64,000 nt of DNA from Ruminococcus flavefaciens (GCA_023667315.1 JAMPAI010000007.1:26331-90330); one strand, 5' to 3'; shown: positions 1 to 9,537, counted from the first letter of the stretch. The notes: a model not told the origin generated them from the letters alone. A program made the numbers and translations.

Positions 1-330
1 AAGTGGCCGGACGTGGCGCTGTCGTTTTTCGGCAAGCGGGATCTGGACTGGCGGTTCTTTCCCCAGCGGGAAGTGAGCGCGGGTATGGAGGAGTTCCTGG
101 ATTCCGACTACGACCTGCTGATGGATTTCAGTCCGGAGTTCCACTATACGGACGTGGCGGTTATGGCCATGTGTGTGTCGCATCTGAAAGTGGGCAAGTT
201 CACGCCCTGGAATCTGAAGGTGAACGACCTTTGCCTGGCGCCCGAAGAGGGGCAGGACTACGTGGCGGTCTTTATCCGTGCGTTGGAGACGTATCTGCCG
301 CTGTTCGACGGCGGCCGCGCGGACGTTTAA
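1..330 (+). CDS. DUF6913-like protein, 3' part only
   Basis: The reading frame is open from the first base of the window, so the N-terminus lies outside; about 109 residues remain. The part seen is a small soluble alpha/beta protein with the pattern FDLL-type strand (YDLLMDFSPEF), a conserved KVGKF segment and an acidic C-terminus. This resembles the DUF6913 family of Bacteroidetes, short cytoplasmic proteins of unknown function. It ends 32 bp before dapA on the same strand, so co-transcription with dapA is likely. The family call is from memory of the pattern, not from a search, and no biochemical role can be given. Confidence 0.6.
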   Translation, partial: KWPDVALSFFGKRDLDWRFFPQREVSAGMEEFLDSDYDLLMDFSPEFHYTDVAVMAMCVSHLKVGKFTPWNLKVNDLCLAPEEGQDYVAVFIRALETYLPLFDGGRADV

Positions 331-362
331 CGAAGTTCAAAGGCGAGTAAAAGCAGAATCTT

Positions 363-1253
363 ATGTCAGTACAGAAAAGATTGGGCGGTGTGGGAACGGC
401 TTTGGTCACGCCCTTCAGGAAAGACGGTCATCATATCGATTTCGAAGCCCTGCGGCGCATTGTGGATTACACCTTGGCGGGCGGGGCGGATTTCCTGGTC
501 GTGTTAGGCACCACGGGCGAAAGCCCCACCTTGGACGAGGCCGAAAAACGCGAGCTTTGCCGCGCGGTGGCCGACTATGCCGGTGGCCGGGTTCCGCTGG
601 TGATGGGCATCGGCGGCAACAATACCGCCCATGTGGTAAAGACCTTGCAGCAGACCGACCTTTCGGGCTATTCCTACATCCTTTCGGTGTCGCCTTTCTA
701 CAACAAGCCCGGGCAGCGCGGCCTGTACGCCCATTTCAAGACGGTGGCCGAAAATTCCCCGCTGCCGGTAATCGTCTATAACATCCCCTCGCGTTGCGGC
801 GCCAACGTGGAACCCGAAACGGTGGTGAAACTGGCGCAGACCGTGCCCAATATCGCGGCGGTGAAGGAAGCCTCCGGTATGGTGGGCAAGATCGGTGAGA
901 TTCTGCGCGACCGTCCGGAACATTTCTCGGTGTTCAGCGGCGATGATTCGCTCACCCTGCCCTTGGTGGCCATGGGGGCGGACGGGGTCATCAGCACGGC
1001 GGCCAATCTGATTCCCAAAGAGATGAAAACGATCGTGGAAAGTGTCAAGAAAGGGAATTTGGCCGAGGCGCAGGCGGTAAACTTCCGCATCATGAATCTC
1101 TTGCGGCTGCTCTTCGAGCAGGGCAATCCTCCCGGCATCAAGGCCGCCCTGCATATCCAGGGCTTCTGCGAAAATTCCCTGCGGCTGCCGTTGACCGCGG
1201 TTACGCGGAATCTCTACGGTAGATTGGAAGAAGAACTGAAAAAGGTTAATTAA
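363..1253 (+). CDS. dapA: 4-hydroxy-tetrahydrodipicolinate synthase
   Basis: This cytoplasmic class I aldolase condenses pyruvate with aspartate semialdehyde, the first committed step to lysine and meso-diaminopimelate for peptidoglycan. The 296-residue length is normal for the family. Visible signatures are GTTGE at residues 49-53 (pyruvate carboxylate binding), the catalytic tyrosine in YNIPSR (Tyr139) and the Schiff-base lysine in AAVKEASG (Lys168). The start ATG follows the upstream gene by 32 bp. The gene is followed at once by a strong bidirectional hairpin that separates it from the convergent argS. No feedback-regulation element is visible. Confidence 0.97.
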   Translation: MSVQKRLGGVGTALVTPFRKDGHHIDFEALRRIVDYTLAGGADFLVVLGTTGESPTLDEAEKRELCRAVADYAGGRVPLVMGIGGNNTAHVVKTLQQTDLSGYSYILSVSPFYNKPGQRGLYAHFKTVAENSPLPVIVYNIPSRCGANVEPETVVKLAQTVPNIAAVKEASGMVGKIGEILRDRPEHFSVFSGDDSLTLPLVAMGADGVISTAANLIPKEMKTIVESVKKGNLAEAQAVNFRIMNLLRLLFEQGNPPGIKAALHIQGFCENSLRLPLTAVTRNLYGRLEEELKKVN

Positions 1254-1279
1254 AAAGGCGCGGCGAATGCCGCGCCTTT
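1254..1279. terminator. bidirectional terminator dapA/argS
   Basis: Two perfect 11-base arms (AAAGGCGCGGC and its complement) enclose a GAAT loop. A-rich and T-rich flanks let it end both dapA (+) and argS (-). Confidence 0.85.
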
Positions 1280-1300
1280 CCTTTATCATCCGATATTTTC

Positions 1301-3106
1301 CTACATCTTTTCCGGCGCCGTAATCCCCAACAGGTGAAGCCCTTTCTTGAGCGTTACCCCCGTCTGTTGCACGAGGGCGAGGCGGAAGGCCTTCAACTGT
1401 TCGTTTTCTTCGCGCAACACGTTGGTGTCCTGATAGAAGCCGTTGAAGTCTTTGGCCAAGTCGTAGAGGTAATTGGCGATCAGCGCGGGGCTGAACTGTT
1501 CGCCCGCCTGACGTAATACGGCGGGGTAGGCCGTCAGGTTCTGGATCAGGCTCTTTTCCTTGCCTGAAATGCTCAATCCCTTGGTGTCGTAGGCAATGGC
1601 TTCGTCGGGATTGAAGCCGCTCTTGCGCAGCAGCGAGCGGATTCGCGCGTGAGTGTATTGCAGGAACGGGCCGGTGTTGCCGTTAAAGTCGATCGATTCC
1701 TTTGGATTGAACAGCATGTTCTTTACCGGATCCACCTTCAGGATAAAGTATTTGAGCGCGCCCATGCCCAGTTCGAAATAGAGTTGCTCCATTTCGTCCT
1801 TGTTTCCGTCTTGGGGCGAGATGCCTTTGGCGGCGCGGATTTCCTCGCTGGTCTCGCGGGCGGTCTCGGTCATCTTCACCATCAAATCATCGGCATCCAC
1901 CACCGTGCCTTCGCGCGACTTCATCTTGCCTTCGGGCAGTTCCACCATGCCGTACGAAAGGTGCGTTATCTTCTCGCCCCAGGCATAGCCCAACTTGCGC
2001 AGCACGCGTTTGAGCACGTCGAAATGGTAGTTCTGCTCGTTACCCACCACATAAATCAAGCGGTCGGCATCGAAATCCTGCTGACGCAGACGCGCCGTGC
2101 CCAGATCCTGGGTCATATATACCGAGGTGCCGTCCTTACGCAGCAAAAGTTTCTCATCTAATCCCTCATCGCGCAGGTCCGCCCACACCGAACCGTCTTC
2201 GCGCTTCACCAACACACCCTTTTCCAATCCCTCCATCACCATGCTCTTGCCCAACAGATAGGTGTCCGATTCATAATAAATCTTGTCGAAGTCCACGCCC
2301 AATTTCGCATAGGTGGCATCGAAACCCGCATATACCCAGGTGTTCATCTTCCGCCACAAGGCGCGGATTTCTTCGTCTCCGTCCTCCCATTTCTTGAGCA
2401 TGGCCTGAGCCTCCTGCATCAACGGGGTCTGTCGTTCGGCCTCGTCTTTCTCCATGCCGGGGTGGGCGGCCAGTATCTTGTCGGTCTCTTCCTTGAGGTG
2501 ATTGCTGAAAATCACATAGTATTTGCCCACCAGATGGTCGCCTTTCATGCCGGAACTCTCGGGCGTCTCGCCGTTGCCCCAACGTAGCCACGCCAACATC
2601 GACTTGCAGATATGCACGCCGCGGTCGTTCACTAAGTTCACTTTCTTTACCGCATAGCCGTTGGCCTTGAGGATTTCAGCCACCGACCAGCCGAGCAGGT
2701 TGTTGCGGATATGCCCCAGGTGCAGGGGTTTGTTGGTGTTGGGCGAAGAATATTCGATAACGATGGGTTCGGAACCCTTGGCTTCGGGCGCTTTTTCGCG
2801 GCGCAGGGCGTCCAGGTGGTTCACCCAGTAGGCATCGCTTATCGAGAGGTTCAGGAAGCCTTTCACGGTATTGAATTCCGTGATGTCGGGGCAGTTTTCC
2901 TTAAGGTATTCGCCGATCAGCCTGCCCGTTTCCTCGGGGCTTTTCCTGGCTGCCTTTACAAAGGGAAACACCACCAGGGTAAGGTCTCCCTCGAATTTCC
3001 TGTCGGTTTTCTGAAACTGAACACATCCTTCTTTCGCTTCAAGATCAAACAATTGCTTAACGGCCTGAACCGTAAGTTTTTCCAAAACACTTTCAATGCT
3101 TGCCAT
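1301..3106 (-). CDS. argS: arginyl-tRNA synthetase
   Basis: This enzyme charges tRNA-Arg with arginine in the cytoplasm; it is a class I synthetase of 601 residues. The N-terminal Add1-type domain is followed by the HIGH-type signature HLGH at residues 129-132 within SSPNTNKPLHLGHIRNN. The KMSKS-equivalent appears as KMKSREGTVV, and an alpha-helical anticodon-binding DALR domain ends the protein. The ATG at 3106 was chosen because the frame upstream of it (19 more codons) is not family-like and overlaps the probable promoter at 3138-3145. It stands alone, convergent with dapA. Confidence 0.96.
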   Translation of the reverse strand: MASIESVLEKLTVQAVKQLFDLEAKEGCVQFQKTDRKFEGDLTLVVFPFVKAARKSPEETGRLIGEYLKENCPDITEFNTVKGFLNLSISDAYWVNHLDALRREKAPEAKGSEPIVIEYSSPNTNKPLHLGHIRNNLLGWSVAEILKANGYAVKKVNLVNDRGVHICKSMLAWLRWGNGETPESSGMKGDHLVGKYYVIFSNHLKEETDKILAAHPGMEKDEAERQTPLMQEAQAMLKKWEDGDEEIRALWRKMNTWVYAGFDATYAKLGVDFDKIYYESDTYLLGKSMVMEGLEKGVLVKREDGSVWADLRDEGLDEKLLLRKDGTSVYMTQDLGTARLRQQDFDADRLIYVVGNEQNYHFDVLKRVLRKLGYAWGEKITHLSYGMVELPEGKMKSREGTVVDADDLMVKMTETARETSEEIRAAKGISPQDGNKDEMEQLYFELGMGALKYFILKVDPVKNMLFNPKESIDFNGNTGPFLQYTHARIRSLLRKSGFNPDEAIAYDTKGLSISGKEKSLIQNLTAYPAVLRQAGEQFSPALIANYLYDLAKDFNGFYQDTNVLREENEQLKAFRLALVQQTGVTLKKGLHLLGITAPEKM

Positions 3107-3137
3107 AGTCGTTGTTCTTTTGCCGGGGTGAAACTCA

Positions 3138-3145
3138 CAAAGGTA
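3138..3145 (-). promoter_or_regulatory. -7 box for argS
   Basis: TACCTTTG on the minus strand matches the Bacteroidetes TAnnTTTG consensus about 32 bp upstream of the argS ATG. No -33 TTTG is found at the ideal distance, so this is moderate evidence. Confidence 0.5.
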
Positions 3146-3226
3146 CGAATAAACCCAAAGCAAAATAAACCGCCACTTTTTTGGACACCTCAGACTGTGG
3201 TCTTTTTGTGATAAATTTGGAAAAAA

Positions 3227-4381
3227 TTAGATGAAATCAGTAAACTGAAACAAGGAGGGTTGTTCAGGCGTCTGGATGGAGTTGCGTTTATTGTCAACAA
3301 ATTCCAATATCTCTCTAACCGATATGGCTATTTTTTTCGCAAACAAAACAGGAACTGCATTTCCTATCTGCAATTGAACATCTCGCTTGTTTTCTCCAAT
3401 AAAAACCCAATCATCAGGGAATGTCTGCAATCGGGCATATTCTCGTGCGGTAAAAGCCCGTAATCTACTTGCAGATATTCTCCATAACTTTGCACATGAT
3501 TCTGGGTTTCTTACATACAGTTCATCTGTTCTATCTTTTTGAATCCTTTTTGCTGTTACATGACCTTGAGCCCACCCCCATACAGTAGCAGTATCAACAG
3601 CAGGAAATGGCGAATTGAAATCGCGGATGGGATTCCCCTCAGAGGCGGTTCTGCTAAATCTGACAGGAACAGCTATTTCATTACTGTCAAAATTTTCTCC
3701 AGTCTCGGTATGAGCATAACTTTTGAAACCCCATTCAGGATTATGATTTGGCAAAGATATGTTAAAATCCTGTCCTATGTCGAATAAAAAATCCTTTATA
3801 GGTGTATCCTTCTCTCCTTTTGGAAAACAAAATGCTGAAAACTTTGGATTCTTATAAGCAAAAAAGATAAACCTCCTTCTTGTCTGTGGAACCCCGTAAT
3901 TAGAAACCCTAAATGATTGAAAAACAGTTGTGTATCCTATCTTTGAGAGTTCTTCTGCTATCTGAATTGCAAATGGTTTCCCTGTTTCAGGGTGGTTCAT
4001 TGTCCTTAAATTAAGAACATTCTCCATTACAATTAGCCTTGGTTGAACAAATTCTGCAATCCTTATTACATGTCGATATAAGGAATTTCTTTCATCATAT
4101 GCATCTCTTTTACCTCCAAGTGAAAATCCTTGACAAGGGAAGCCTGCAAGAAGGACATCTACATCATTTTTATACTGGGGCTTATATTCTCTAACATCTT
4201 GCAATAAAACATTCCAATTGGGTCTATTGTATTGCATCGTGCGAACGGCAACATCGAGAATATCACTCGATTCAATGTGTAAAAATCCCGCCTTTTCGAA
4301 TCCTAAGTCAAGCCCGCCAGCACCTGAAAAGAGACTCAAAAAGGTATATGAAGATTTCTCTTTTTGCTCTATTAAAAACAT
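3227..4381 (-). CDS. type II DNA (cytosine-5) methyltransferase
   Basis: This enzyme methylates cytosine at C5 in its recognition sequence and protects the host from the endonuclease encoded just upstream. From the ATG at 4381 (384 residues), motif I FSGAGGLDLGFE is near residues 18-29. Motif IV PCQGFS carries the catalytic Cys83, and motif VI ENV and motif VIII QTRRR follow. A target-recognition region precedes motif X (IGNAVPV). The longer open frame begins with a TTG, whereas this ATG lies one base after the endonuclease stop (TGATATG), so translational coupling is likely. The recognition sequence cannot be read from the protein alone. The region is AT-rich compared with argS, suggesting transfer. 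Confidence 0.93.
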   Translation of the reverse strand: MFLIEQKEKSSYTFLSLFSGAGGLDLGFEKAGFLHIESSDILDVAVRTMQYNRPNWNVLLQDVREYKPQYKNDVDVLLAGFPCQGFSLGGKRDAYDERNSLYRHVIRIAEFVQPRLIVMENVLNLRTMNHPETGKPFAIQIAEELSKIGYTTVFQSFRVSNYGVPQTRRRFIFFAYKNPKFSAFCFPKGEKDTPIKDFLFDIGQDFNISLPNHNPEWGFKSYAHTETGENFDSNEIAVPVRFSRTASEGNPIRDFNSPFPAVDTATVWGWAQGHVTAKRIQKDRTDELYVRNPESCAKLWRISASRLRAFTAREYARLQTFPDDWVFIGENKRDVQLQIGNAVPVLFAKKIAISVREILEFVDNKRNSIQTPEQPSLFQFTDFI

Positions 4382-4382
4382 A

Positions 4383-5228
4383 TCACAATACTGGAATTTC
4401 TGGAATATAGGCAACCCGCTCTTTGGATTGCCTCTTTTTACAACTACTAAAAATGTCCTTCAATATAGTCAACTCCTCATTTGGCGATTTGGGGCTGTTT
4501 GTTTTATCTACCAAAGAATAGTAAAATGAGTTACCATATTTGTCGGTTCTCTCAACTTCCTCTTTAACAAAGAGGTTAAGATGTGAACCATCAATTAAAG
4601 CTCTTTTTGCAACAAACAGTTGCCTAAAAGAAAAGAATGAAAGATCTGAGTTCAATGGATTGGGATAGGTATACATTTTTCTGTGGCGGACAGAACCCTC
4701 ACCATAAGATCCATGATTGTATTCTGTGAAATTTGAATATTTAGCTTCCTTATGAAGTTCAAAATCATAATTAAGGAAATCCCCATCCATTATGATCAAT
4801 GTTATTATCTCTGTACTATTGGGATTGAGCAGTGCGAATAAATAATAACAAGGCACAATGGTTGTGTCTTTACCGACTTTTACCATTGCACGCCCACAAG
4901 GTAGGCAGCTATTATAATCAATTGTCAAGCCTCTTGGGTCTTTTCCATTAGCCTTTTGAATTAATTTTTTTATTTCTAAACCGACTATGGTATTGGTTTG
5001 CTTTTCTCTTATGATTATATCAGGGGTTGTGAGTTTCCCTGCATGAACAACTTCATAGTTATCTGGAAGAACTTGTTTTAATTGTTCTTCTATCCAACAA
5101 TCAAAAGGGTCATCCTGCACGGTTCCCACAACATCTGCTGGTCTTAGACAAACAGGTATGCCATCATTGGTCTTTGTGGCAATCAATCCTTCGTATAGAG
5201 AAAGAACAACTTCAAGTTCCTTGTTCAT
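4383..5228 (-). CDS. type II restriction endonuclease, PD-(D/E)XK type
   Basis: The 281-residue protein is encoded immediately before a C5 methyltransferase, the usual type II arrangement. A PD-(D/E)XK nuclease core can be seen: Pro69-Asp70 in TTPDIIIRE, then Glu85-x-Lys87 in VGLEIKKL, spaced as in Mg-dependent restriction enzymes. The remainder has no motif I recognise, and no family or cut site is claimed. No controller (C) protein gene is visible. The low GC matches the methyltransferase, so both probably moved as one cassette. Confidence is high for a partner nuclease from position plus motif, and low for specificity. Confidence 0.8.
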   Translation of the reverse strand: MNKELEVVLSLYEGLIATKTNDGIPVCLRPADVVGTVQDDPFDCWIEEQLKQVLPDNYEVVHAGKLTTPDIIIREKQTNTIVGLEIKKLIQKANGKDPRGLTIDYNSCLPCGRAMVKVGKDTTIVPCYYLFALLNPNSTEIITLIIMDGDFLNYDFELHKEAKYSNFTEYNHGSYGEGSVRHRKMYTYPNPLNSDLSFFSFRQLFVAKRALIDGSHLNLFVKEEVERTDKYGNSFYYSLVDKTNSPKSPNEELTILKDIFSSCKKRQSKERVAYIPEIPVL

Positions 5229-5469
5229 TGCGATTCTTTATGTACAAGAAAAACTTCCCAATAATTCTGACAGGCGACCAAACTTTTCGCGGCTATGGGG
5301 GAGTTTCCCTTTATGTTGTTTGTATTTCTACATTATGTCTTGGCCAGTTTGACAGCGACAAACCGCATTCAAACCACAAAGATAATCAAATTTTTTGAGA
5401 TGGTTTAATTGAAAATCAAGATTAAAATTATCAGTATCAGAATATTACATTATGTCAACCCAGTGTGGT

Positions 5470-5700
5470 TCAGCACAAACTTCGGGATGCAATGCGTTTG
5501 TTGATTGCATAACCTTGGAACAGGTATTGCTTCAACACCTTGTTGGCTCAAATGCGAAACCGGGTGCCGCGTTTTGATTTGACGCGATAACCGACGGAGA
5601 TGATGATATCAAGATTGTAAAACTTTGTTTCTGTTTGCTGTGTAAAGCTCTTTCTACGACACCTTATTTTTTGGTGTGTGCAAATTTTGCACATGCCAAG
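5470..5700 (-). pseudogene. RhuM-family (virulence protein) fragment
   Basis: Reading the minus strand from about 5700 to 5470 gives a continuous protein-like stretch around FYNLDIIISVGYRVKSKRG. It then reads TRFRI, an in-frame TGA, and ANKVLKQYLFQGYAINKR. This is the central signature of RhuM/Fic-associated DNA-binding proteins (YNLDxIIxVGYRVxSxRGTxFRxWA). The TGA stands exactly where the family has the conserved Trp, so one substitution (TGG to TGA) breaks it. Both the N-terminal and C-terminal parts are missing. Such genes are frequent accessory cargo, consistent with decay at the edge of the restriction-modification insertion. Confidence 0.75.
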
Positions 5701-5750
5701 GATTCATCGAGTTCACTTTCTTAAATATGTTGTTTATGTGGCATCCGATA

Positions 5751-6683
5751 TCAGTCCTGTCTTTTGGAATAACTCTGCCATCTGTGCTTGCGGAAGCCAC
5801 TCATCTTCCCGGCCAGATAGACCCCGCCGATGGTGAGTGCCGCGCCCAGCAGCATGACGGGCGTTACCGGCTCATGCAGCACGAAAAAGGAAGCCGTGGC
5901 CGTTACCACGGGCGAGAGGTAGATGTAGTTGGTGGCCCGGATGGGGTCGAGGTTCTTGAGCACCTTGTTCCAGAAGAAAAAGCAGAGCAGCGAGGCCACG
6001 ATGCCCAAAAAGAGCAGGTTTCCGAACACCACGGGGCGTTGCAGCAGCGACAGGTCTTCCGCCCGGAACGAGCTGATATAGAGCGGCAGGATCGTGAGCA
6101 GTCCGTAGAAGAACACCTTGCGGGTGATGAACAGGTTGTTGTAGCCGCGTTCCAGTTTCTTGACCAGTACCGTGTAGAAGCCCCAGCAGAGTGCGGCGGC
6201 CAGGCAGAGCAGGTCGCCCTTGGGCGAGAGGTGCAGCACGAAATGCCCGTTCAATATCACGCAGGCAACTCCTGAAAGGGCGATGAGCGAGCCGGCCCAG
6301 AACCGTTTGCGCAGGGGCGAGGTGTCCGAAGGAGAGAAAAGGCGCAACAGGAGCGCAGTAACAAGGGGCGCGATGCAGAGGATCAGCGCGATATTGTTGG
6401 TGGCGGTGTAGGTGAGCGCCGAATTTTCGGTGTAGAAATACAGCGAGCCGCCCGTAATTCCAGCCAGGGCGCACAATAGCTCGTCTTTTCCGCTCTTGGC
6501 ACGCCATTGCTTCGGATAGCAGACGGCCATGAGCAGGTAGGCGAGTAGGAAGCGGTAAAAGAAGATTTCCTGCGGGTTGAGCCCGTGGTTCAGCAGCAGC
6601 TTGGTGGAAACGAAGGTGGAGCCCCATACCGTCACGATGCCGAGCGCCAGAAGATGATAGCCCCAATGCGGTTTCGTGTTCAT
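5751..6683 (-). CDS. EamA/DMT-family permease
   Basis: This is a predicted inner-membrane metabolite transporter of 310 residues with about ten hydrophobic segments in two EamA repeats; the substrate is unknown. Repeat 1 begins VWGSTFVSTKLLLNHGLNP, the typical WGSxF start with a PxxxxFxR segment. Repeat 2 starts at ALCWGFYTVLVKKL and ends in the familiar YLSPVVTA / GAALTIGGVYLA pattern. The start ATG at 6683 lies 2 bp after the end of lptD on the same strand, so both may be on one transcript. The longer frame to 7028 runs inside lptD and was rejected. Confidence 0.9.
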   Translation of the reverse strand: MNTKPHWGYHLLALGIVTVWGSTFVSTKLLLNHGLNPQEIFFYRFLLAYLLMAVCYPKQWRAKSGKDELLCALAGITGGSLYFYTENSALTYTATNNIALILCIAPLVTALLLRLFSPSDTSPLRKRFWAGSLIALSGVACVILNGHFVLHLSPKGDLLCLAAALCWGFYTVLVKKLERGYNNLFITRKVFFYGLLTILPLYISSFRAEDLSLLQRPVVFGNLLFLGIVASLLCFFFWNKVLKNLDPIRATNYIYLSPVVTATASFFVLHEPVTPVMLLGAALTIGGVYLAGKMSGFRKHRWQSYSKRQD

Positions 6684-6685
6684 GC

Positions 6686-9427
6686 CTAATAGTAATTGTC
6701 GATATACGACTTGCTCTTCTGCGCCTTGAGGCTCTGGAAGATGCCGCTCTTTACGCGGATGTGGAAATTCCACTCGGTGCGGTAGCCGAAAGGCACCCAG
6801 TAGAAGCCCATTTCCCAGCAGTGCAGGTCGCGGCTGAAGCTGATGGTGGTGATCGTGAATTTCTTGGCCTGCACGTCGAAGCCGGTGCCGAAATTGATGT
6901 CGAACTTGTCGGTTATCTTTACGTTGCCCGAAAGCGTGATGGTCTGCACCAGGTCGTGGCTCAACTTGCCGTTGCGTGCATCGGGCGTGACGATGTAGTT
7001 CAGGTTGTAGCCGATGTTGAGGTTCCACGGAGCCTTGAAGTCGATCGGCTGCAGGAAGATGTCGGTGGGGTCGTACAGGTCGGAGGCGTAATAGGGGTGC
7101 TGCGGTTTTTCCTGCGTCTGTCCGTTCTGCTTGGGATTGGCCTTGGGGTTCAGGTTCCAGGCCAGCGACACCGAAAGGTCGGTGCGGGTGAACCGCAGCC
7201 CCTTGTATTTGTTGTCGACCCAGAAGAATTCGTTGTAGCGCCGCCCGTCCTTGTCGGCCTTGTAGAAGTCGAACGACGCGCCCACATTCACGTTGAGCCG
7301 TTGGAACAGCACGGTGCGCGCGCTGATGGTGATGGGCGCCCAGCGCAGGGAGTCGGCCGCCATGTTGTAGGAGGTGCTCACGGTAAGGTTGTCGATCAGC
7401 TTTATCTTCTTCTCTCCGCTCACGGTGTCTTTCTTGCTGCGCACCTTCATGTCGAAGGTGTTCTTGAGCGAGAGGTTGATGCTGCCCACCATGCCGGAGG
7501 CCGGGCCGCCGTAGATGTTGTTGGCGTATTTGGAGTAGAGGTGTTCCACGCCGTTGGGATCGGTGTAGGTGGCGTACGCGCCCCAGAAAGGCTTGCTGAA
7601 ATCGGGACGGTAGGTGATGCCGACGGTGGGGGTCATTACGTGGCGGAACGCCTTGATCCAGCCTTTGCGGAACTTGAAGATTCCGTAAACGTTGAACGAA
7701 AGGTTGGTGTTGTAGCTGAACTGGCGCGTGGTCTTGAATCCCTTGTTCTTGATGTCGATGAGGTTCTGTTCGGGATCATAGCCCTTGGTGGTGTTGTTGA
7801 GGTACCACATTTCGTTGTAGTCGAACGAATTGGTCCAGTTCAGGTACTTGAATATCTTTACCGTGCTGGCCAGTCGGGCGGTCTGCTTGATGCCGTTGTT
7901 CATGTTGTCCAGCGTCTGCTGGCTGAAGAAGTTGGTGTCGAACGCGCGGATGTTGTTTTGCGCCAGCAGGCTGTAGTTGAAGCTGATGGTCTCGTACCAG
8001 CGGCGCTTGCCCACGGCTTTCTTGCGGCGGAAGGGGTAGAGCTGATCCACCGAGAGGCTCACCGTAGGCAGCGTGAGGTTGAAGGCCCGCGTGTAGGTGT
8101 TGTAGTCGGCCGAGGCGTTGAGCGCCAGATGCAGTTTCTGCGCGAAGTCGAGCGAGTAGGAGATGTTGGAGGTGGTGGAACTGGTAAGGTAGTCGCTCAG
8201 GTTGCCCGAGTACTTGCTGTAGGAACTGTTGGTGAAGTTCACGTTGGCCGAAAAGCGGCTGTTGGGGCGGGCCTTTGAATCCTGCGAGTGCGACCACTGG
8301 ATCTTGAAACCGTTCTGATGGGCGCGGTGCGGAAGCCCGCGTTCGTCCTGATAGATCCATGAGTAGCCGAAGTTGAGGGCACCGCTGAACTTGTAGCGCA
8401 CCGCGTAACGGAAATCGGCGCGTATCTCCCAGTTGCCGCCCGTGTAGGCGTCGGCTTCCGCCTTCAGGTCGAAGAAGTCGTTGAAGTTGAGGTAGGCACC
8501 GAAACCCTTGAAGAAGAAGCCGGCGCGGCGGGTCTGCCCGAAACTGGGGAAAAGGATGCCCGAACGGTGCTTCTTCTGGTTGGGGATGGCGGCGAAGGGC
8601 AGCACCAGGGGCGTGGGAACATCTTCGATAAACATCATGGCCGAACCCAGGATGATTGCCTTTTGCGGCACCACCTTGGCCTTGAACGCGCGCAGGTCGT
8701 AGTGCGGGTTCTCCAGGTCGCAGGACGTAAAGCGCGCCCCCTTGATGAACGAAACGTCGTTCTCGTATTTCTTGACCACGTTGCCGTGCACATAGACTTC
8801 TTCCTGAATCGTCATCACGTCTTTGATGATGCCTTTCTTGGTGTTGAAGTTGTAGCGTATCTCCTTGGCGTCGAACTGGTTCTTGCTGTCTTCGAAATGG
8901 GGAACGCCCACTTCGAGCCCCAGGCTGTCGAAGGTGGGTTGCGCCAGCACTTCCGAACCGGGTAGGTTCACCTCCATATAGTCCGATTCCAAGTGAAAGC
9001 CGCTGTAGTTGACCACAGCTTCCGAGAACAGGTGTGCGATGCGGGTGTTCAAATCTACATACACCGAATCGACGGCGGTGTAGTCCAGCACGTCTTCGAT
9101 GGTGGAGCTTTGGTGGAGGAATCCGGCGCTGTCGGTGGAAAATTCGGCGGAACCGTCGGGAAAATCGAGGGAATCGGCGGCGAATCCCGTAGTGTCGGAA
9201 GCCGGGACGGAAAGGCTGTCCGTAAGGGGCAATGCGGAGGAATCCTGTGGCAGGGAAAGGCTGTTGCGGGACGATACGGCCGCAGTGTCGCCCAAGGGAA
9301 GGGCTTCGGCGGGCGATACGGTGGGGGCGTTGCCCGACACCGCGTTGCGGCTGCCGGAACAGGCACACAGAAAGCAGAGCGCCAGTCCCGTTAACCACAA
9401 TAGGGAATAAGGGGAGTGGAGATTCAT
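6686..9427 (-). CDS. lptD: LPS-assembly protein LptD (OstA-like)
   Basis: This is the outer-membrane translocon that inserts lipopolysaccharide into the outer leaflet, with LptE as partner. From the ATG at 9427 it has 913 residues; an ATG five codons upstream (9442) is also possible. A signal peptide with a lipoprotein-like end (ALCFLCACSGS) is followed by a Ser/Asp-rich stretch. An OstA/LptA-like jellyroll follows around DVMTIQEEVYVHGNVVKKYE. The junction VPTPLVLPFAAIPNQKKHRS then leads into a long Tyr/Phe/Asn-rich beta-barrel ending in aromatic residues (SYIDNYY). The amidase gene diverges from it across a 110-bp gap. Size and architecture match Bacteroidetes LptD. Confidence 0.9.
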   Translation of the reverse strand: MNLHSPYSLLWLTGLALCFLCACSGSRNAVSGNAPTVSPAEALPLGDTAAVSSRNSLSLPQDSSALPLTDSLSVPASDTTGFAADSLDFPDGSAEFSTDSAGFLHQSSTIEDVLDYTAVDSVYVDLNTRIAHLFSEAVVNYSGFHLESDYMEVNLPGSEVLAQPTFDSLGLEVGVPHFEDSKNQFDAKEIRYNFNTKKGIIKDVMTIQEEVYVHGNVVKKYENDVSFIKGARFTSCDLENPHYDLRAFKAKVVPQKAIILGSAMMFIEDVPTPLVLPFAAIPNQKKHRSGILFPSFGQTRRAGFFFKGFGAYLNFNDFFDLKAEADAYTGGNWEIRADFRYAVRYKFSGALNFGYSWIYQDERGLPHRAHQNGFKIQWSHSQDSKARPNSRFSANVNFTNSSYSKYSGNLSDYLTSSTTSNISYSLDFAQKLHLALNASADYNTYTRAFNLTLPTVSLSVDQLYPFRRKKAVGKRRWYETISFNYSLLAQNNIRAFDTNFFSQQTLDNMNNGIKQTARLASTVKIFKYLNWTNSFDYNEMWYLNNTTKGYDPEQNLIDIKNKGFKTTRQFSYNTNLSFNVYGIFKFRKGWIKAFRHVMTPTVGITYRPDFSKPFWGAYATYTDPNGVEHLYSKYANNIYGGPASGMVGSINLSLKNTFDMKVRSKKDTVSGEKKIKLIDNLTVSTSYNMAADSLRWAPITISARTVLFQRLNVNVGASFDFYKADKDGRRYNEFFWVDNKYKGLRFTRTDLSVSLAWNLNPKANPKQNGQTQEKPQHPYYASDLYDPTDIFLQPIDFKAPWNLNIGYNLNYIVTPDARNGKLSHDLVQTITLSGNVKITDKFDINFGTGFDVQAKKFTITTISFSRDLHCWEMGFYWVPFGYRTEWNFHIRVKSGIFQSLKAQKSKSYIDNYY

Positions 9428-9457
9428 CTTACAGAGCCGCATGCCCGAAATTTTGCG

Positions 9458-9465
9458 TATTTTTG
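9458..9465 (+). promoter_or_regulatory. -7 box for amidase operon
   Basis: TATTTTTG in the lptD/amidase divergent gap fits TAnnTTTG, with a leader of about 65 bases to the amidase ATG. A correctly spaced -33 element is not clear. Confidence 0.45.
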
Positions 9466-9537
9466 CCTTCTATACGAAAAGTGCATAAAGGGCAAATTTA
9501 CGTAAATCCCCAAACTTAATAAAACGACAGCCCGTTG

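Noticed and set aside
6761-8278. A 505-codon plus-strand frame inside lptD
   Set aside because: Low-complexity Val/Gly/His translation opposite a typical LptD barrel.
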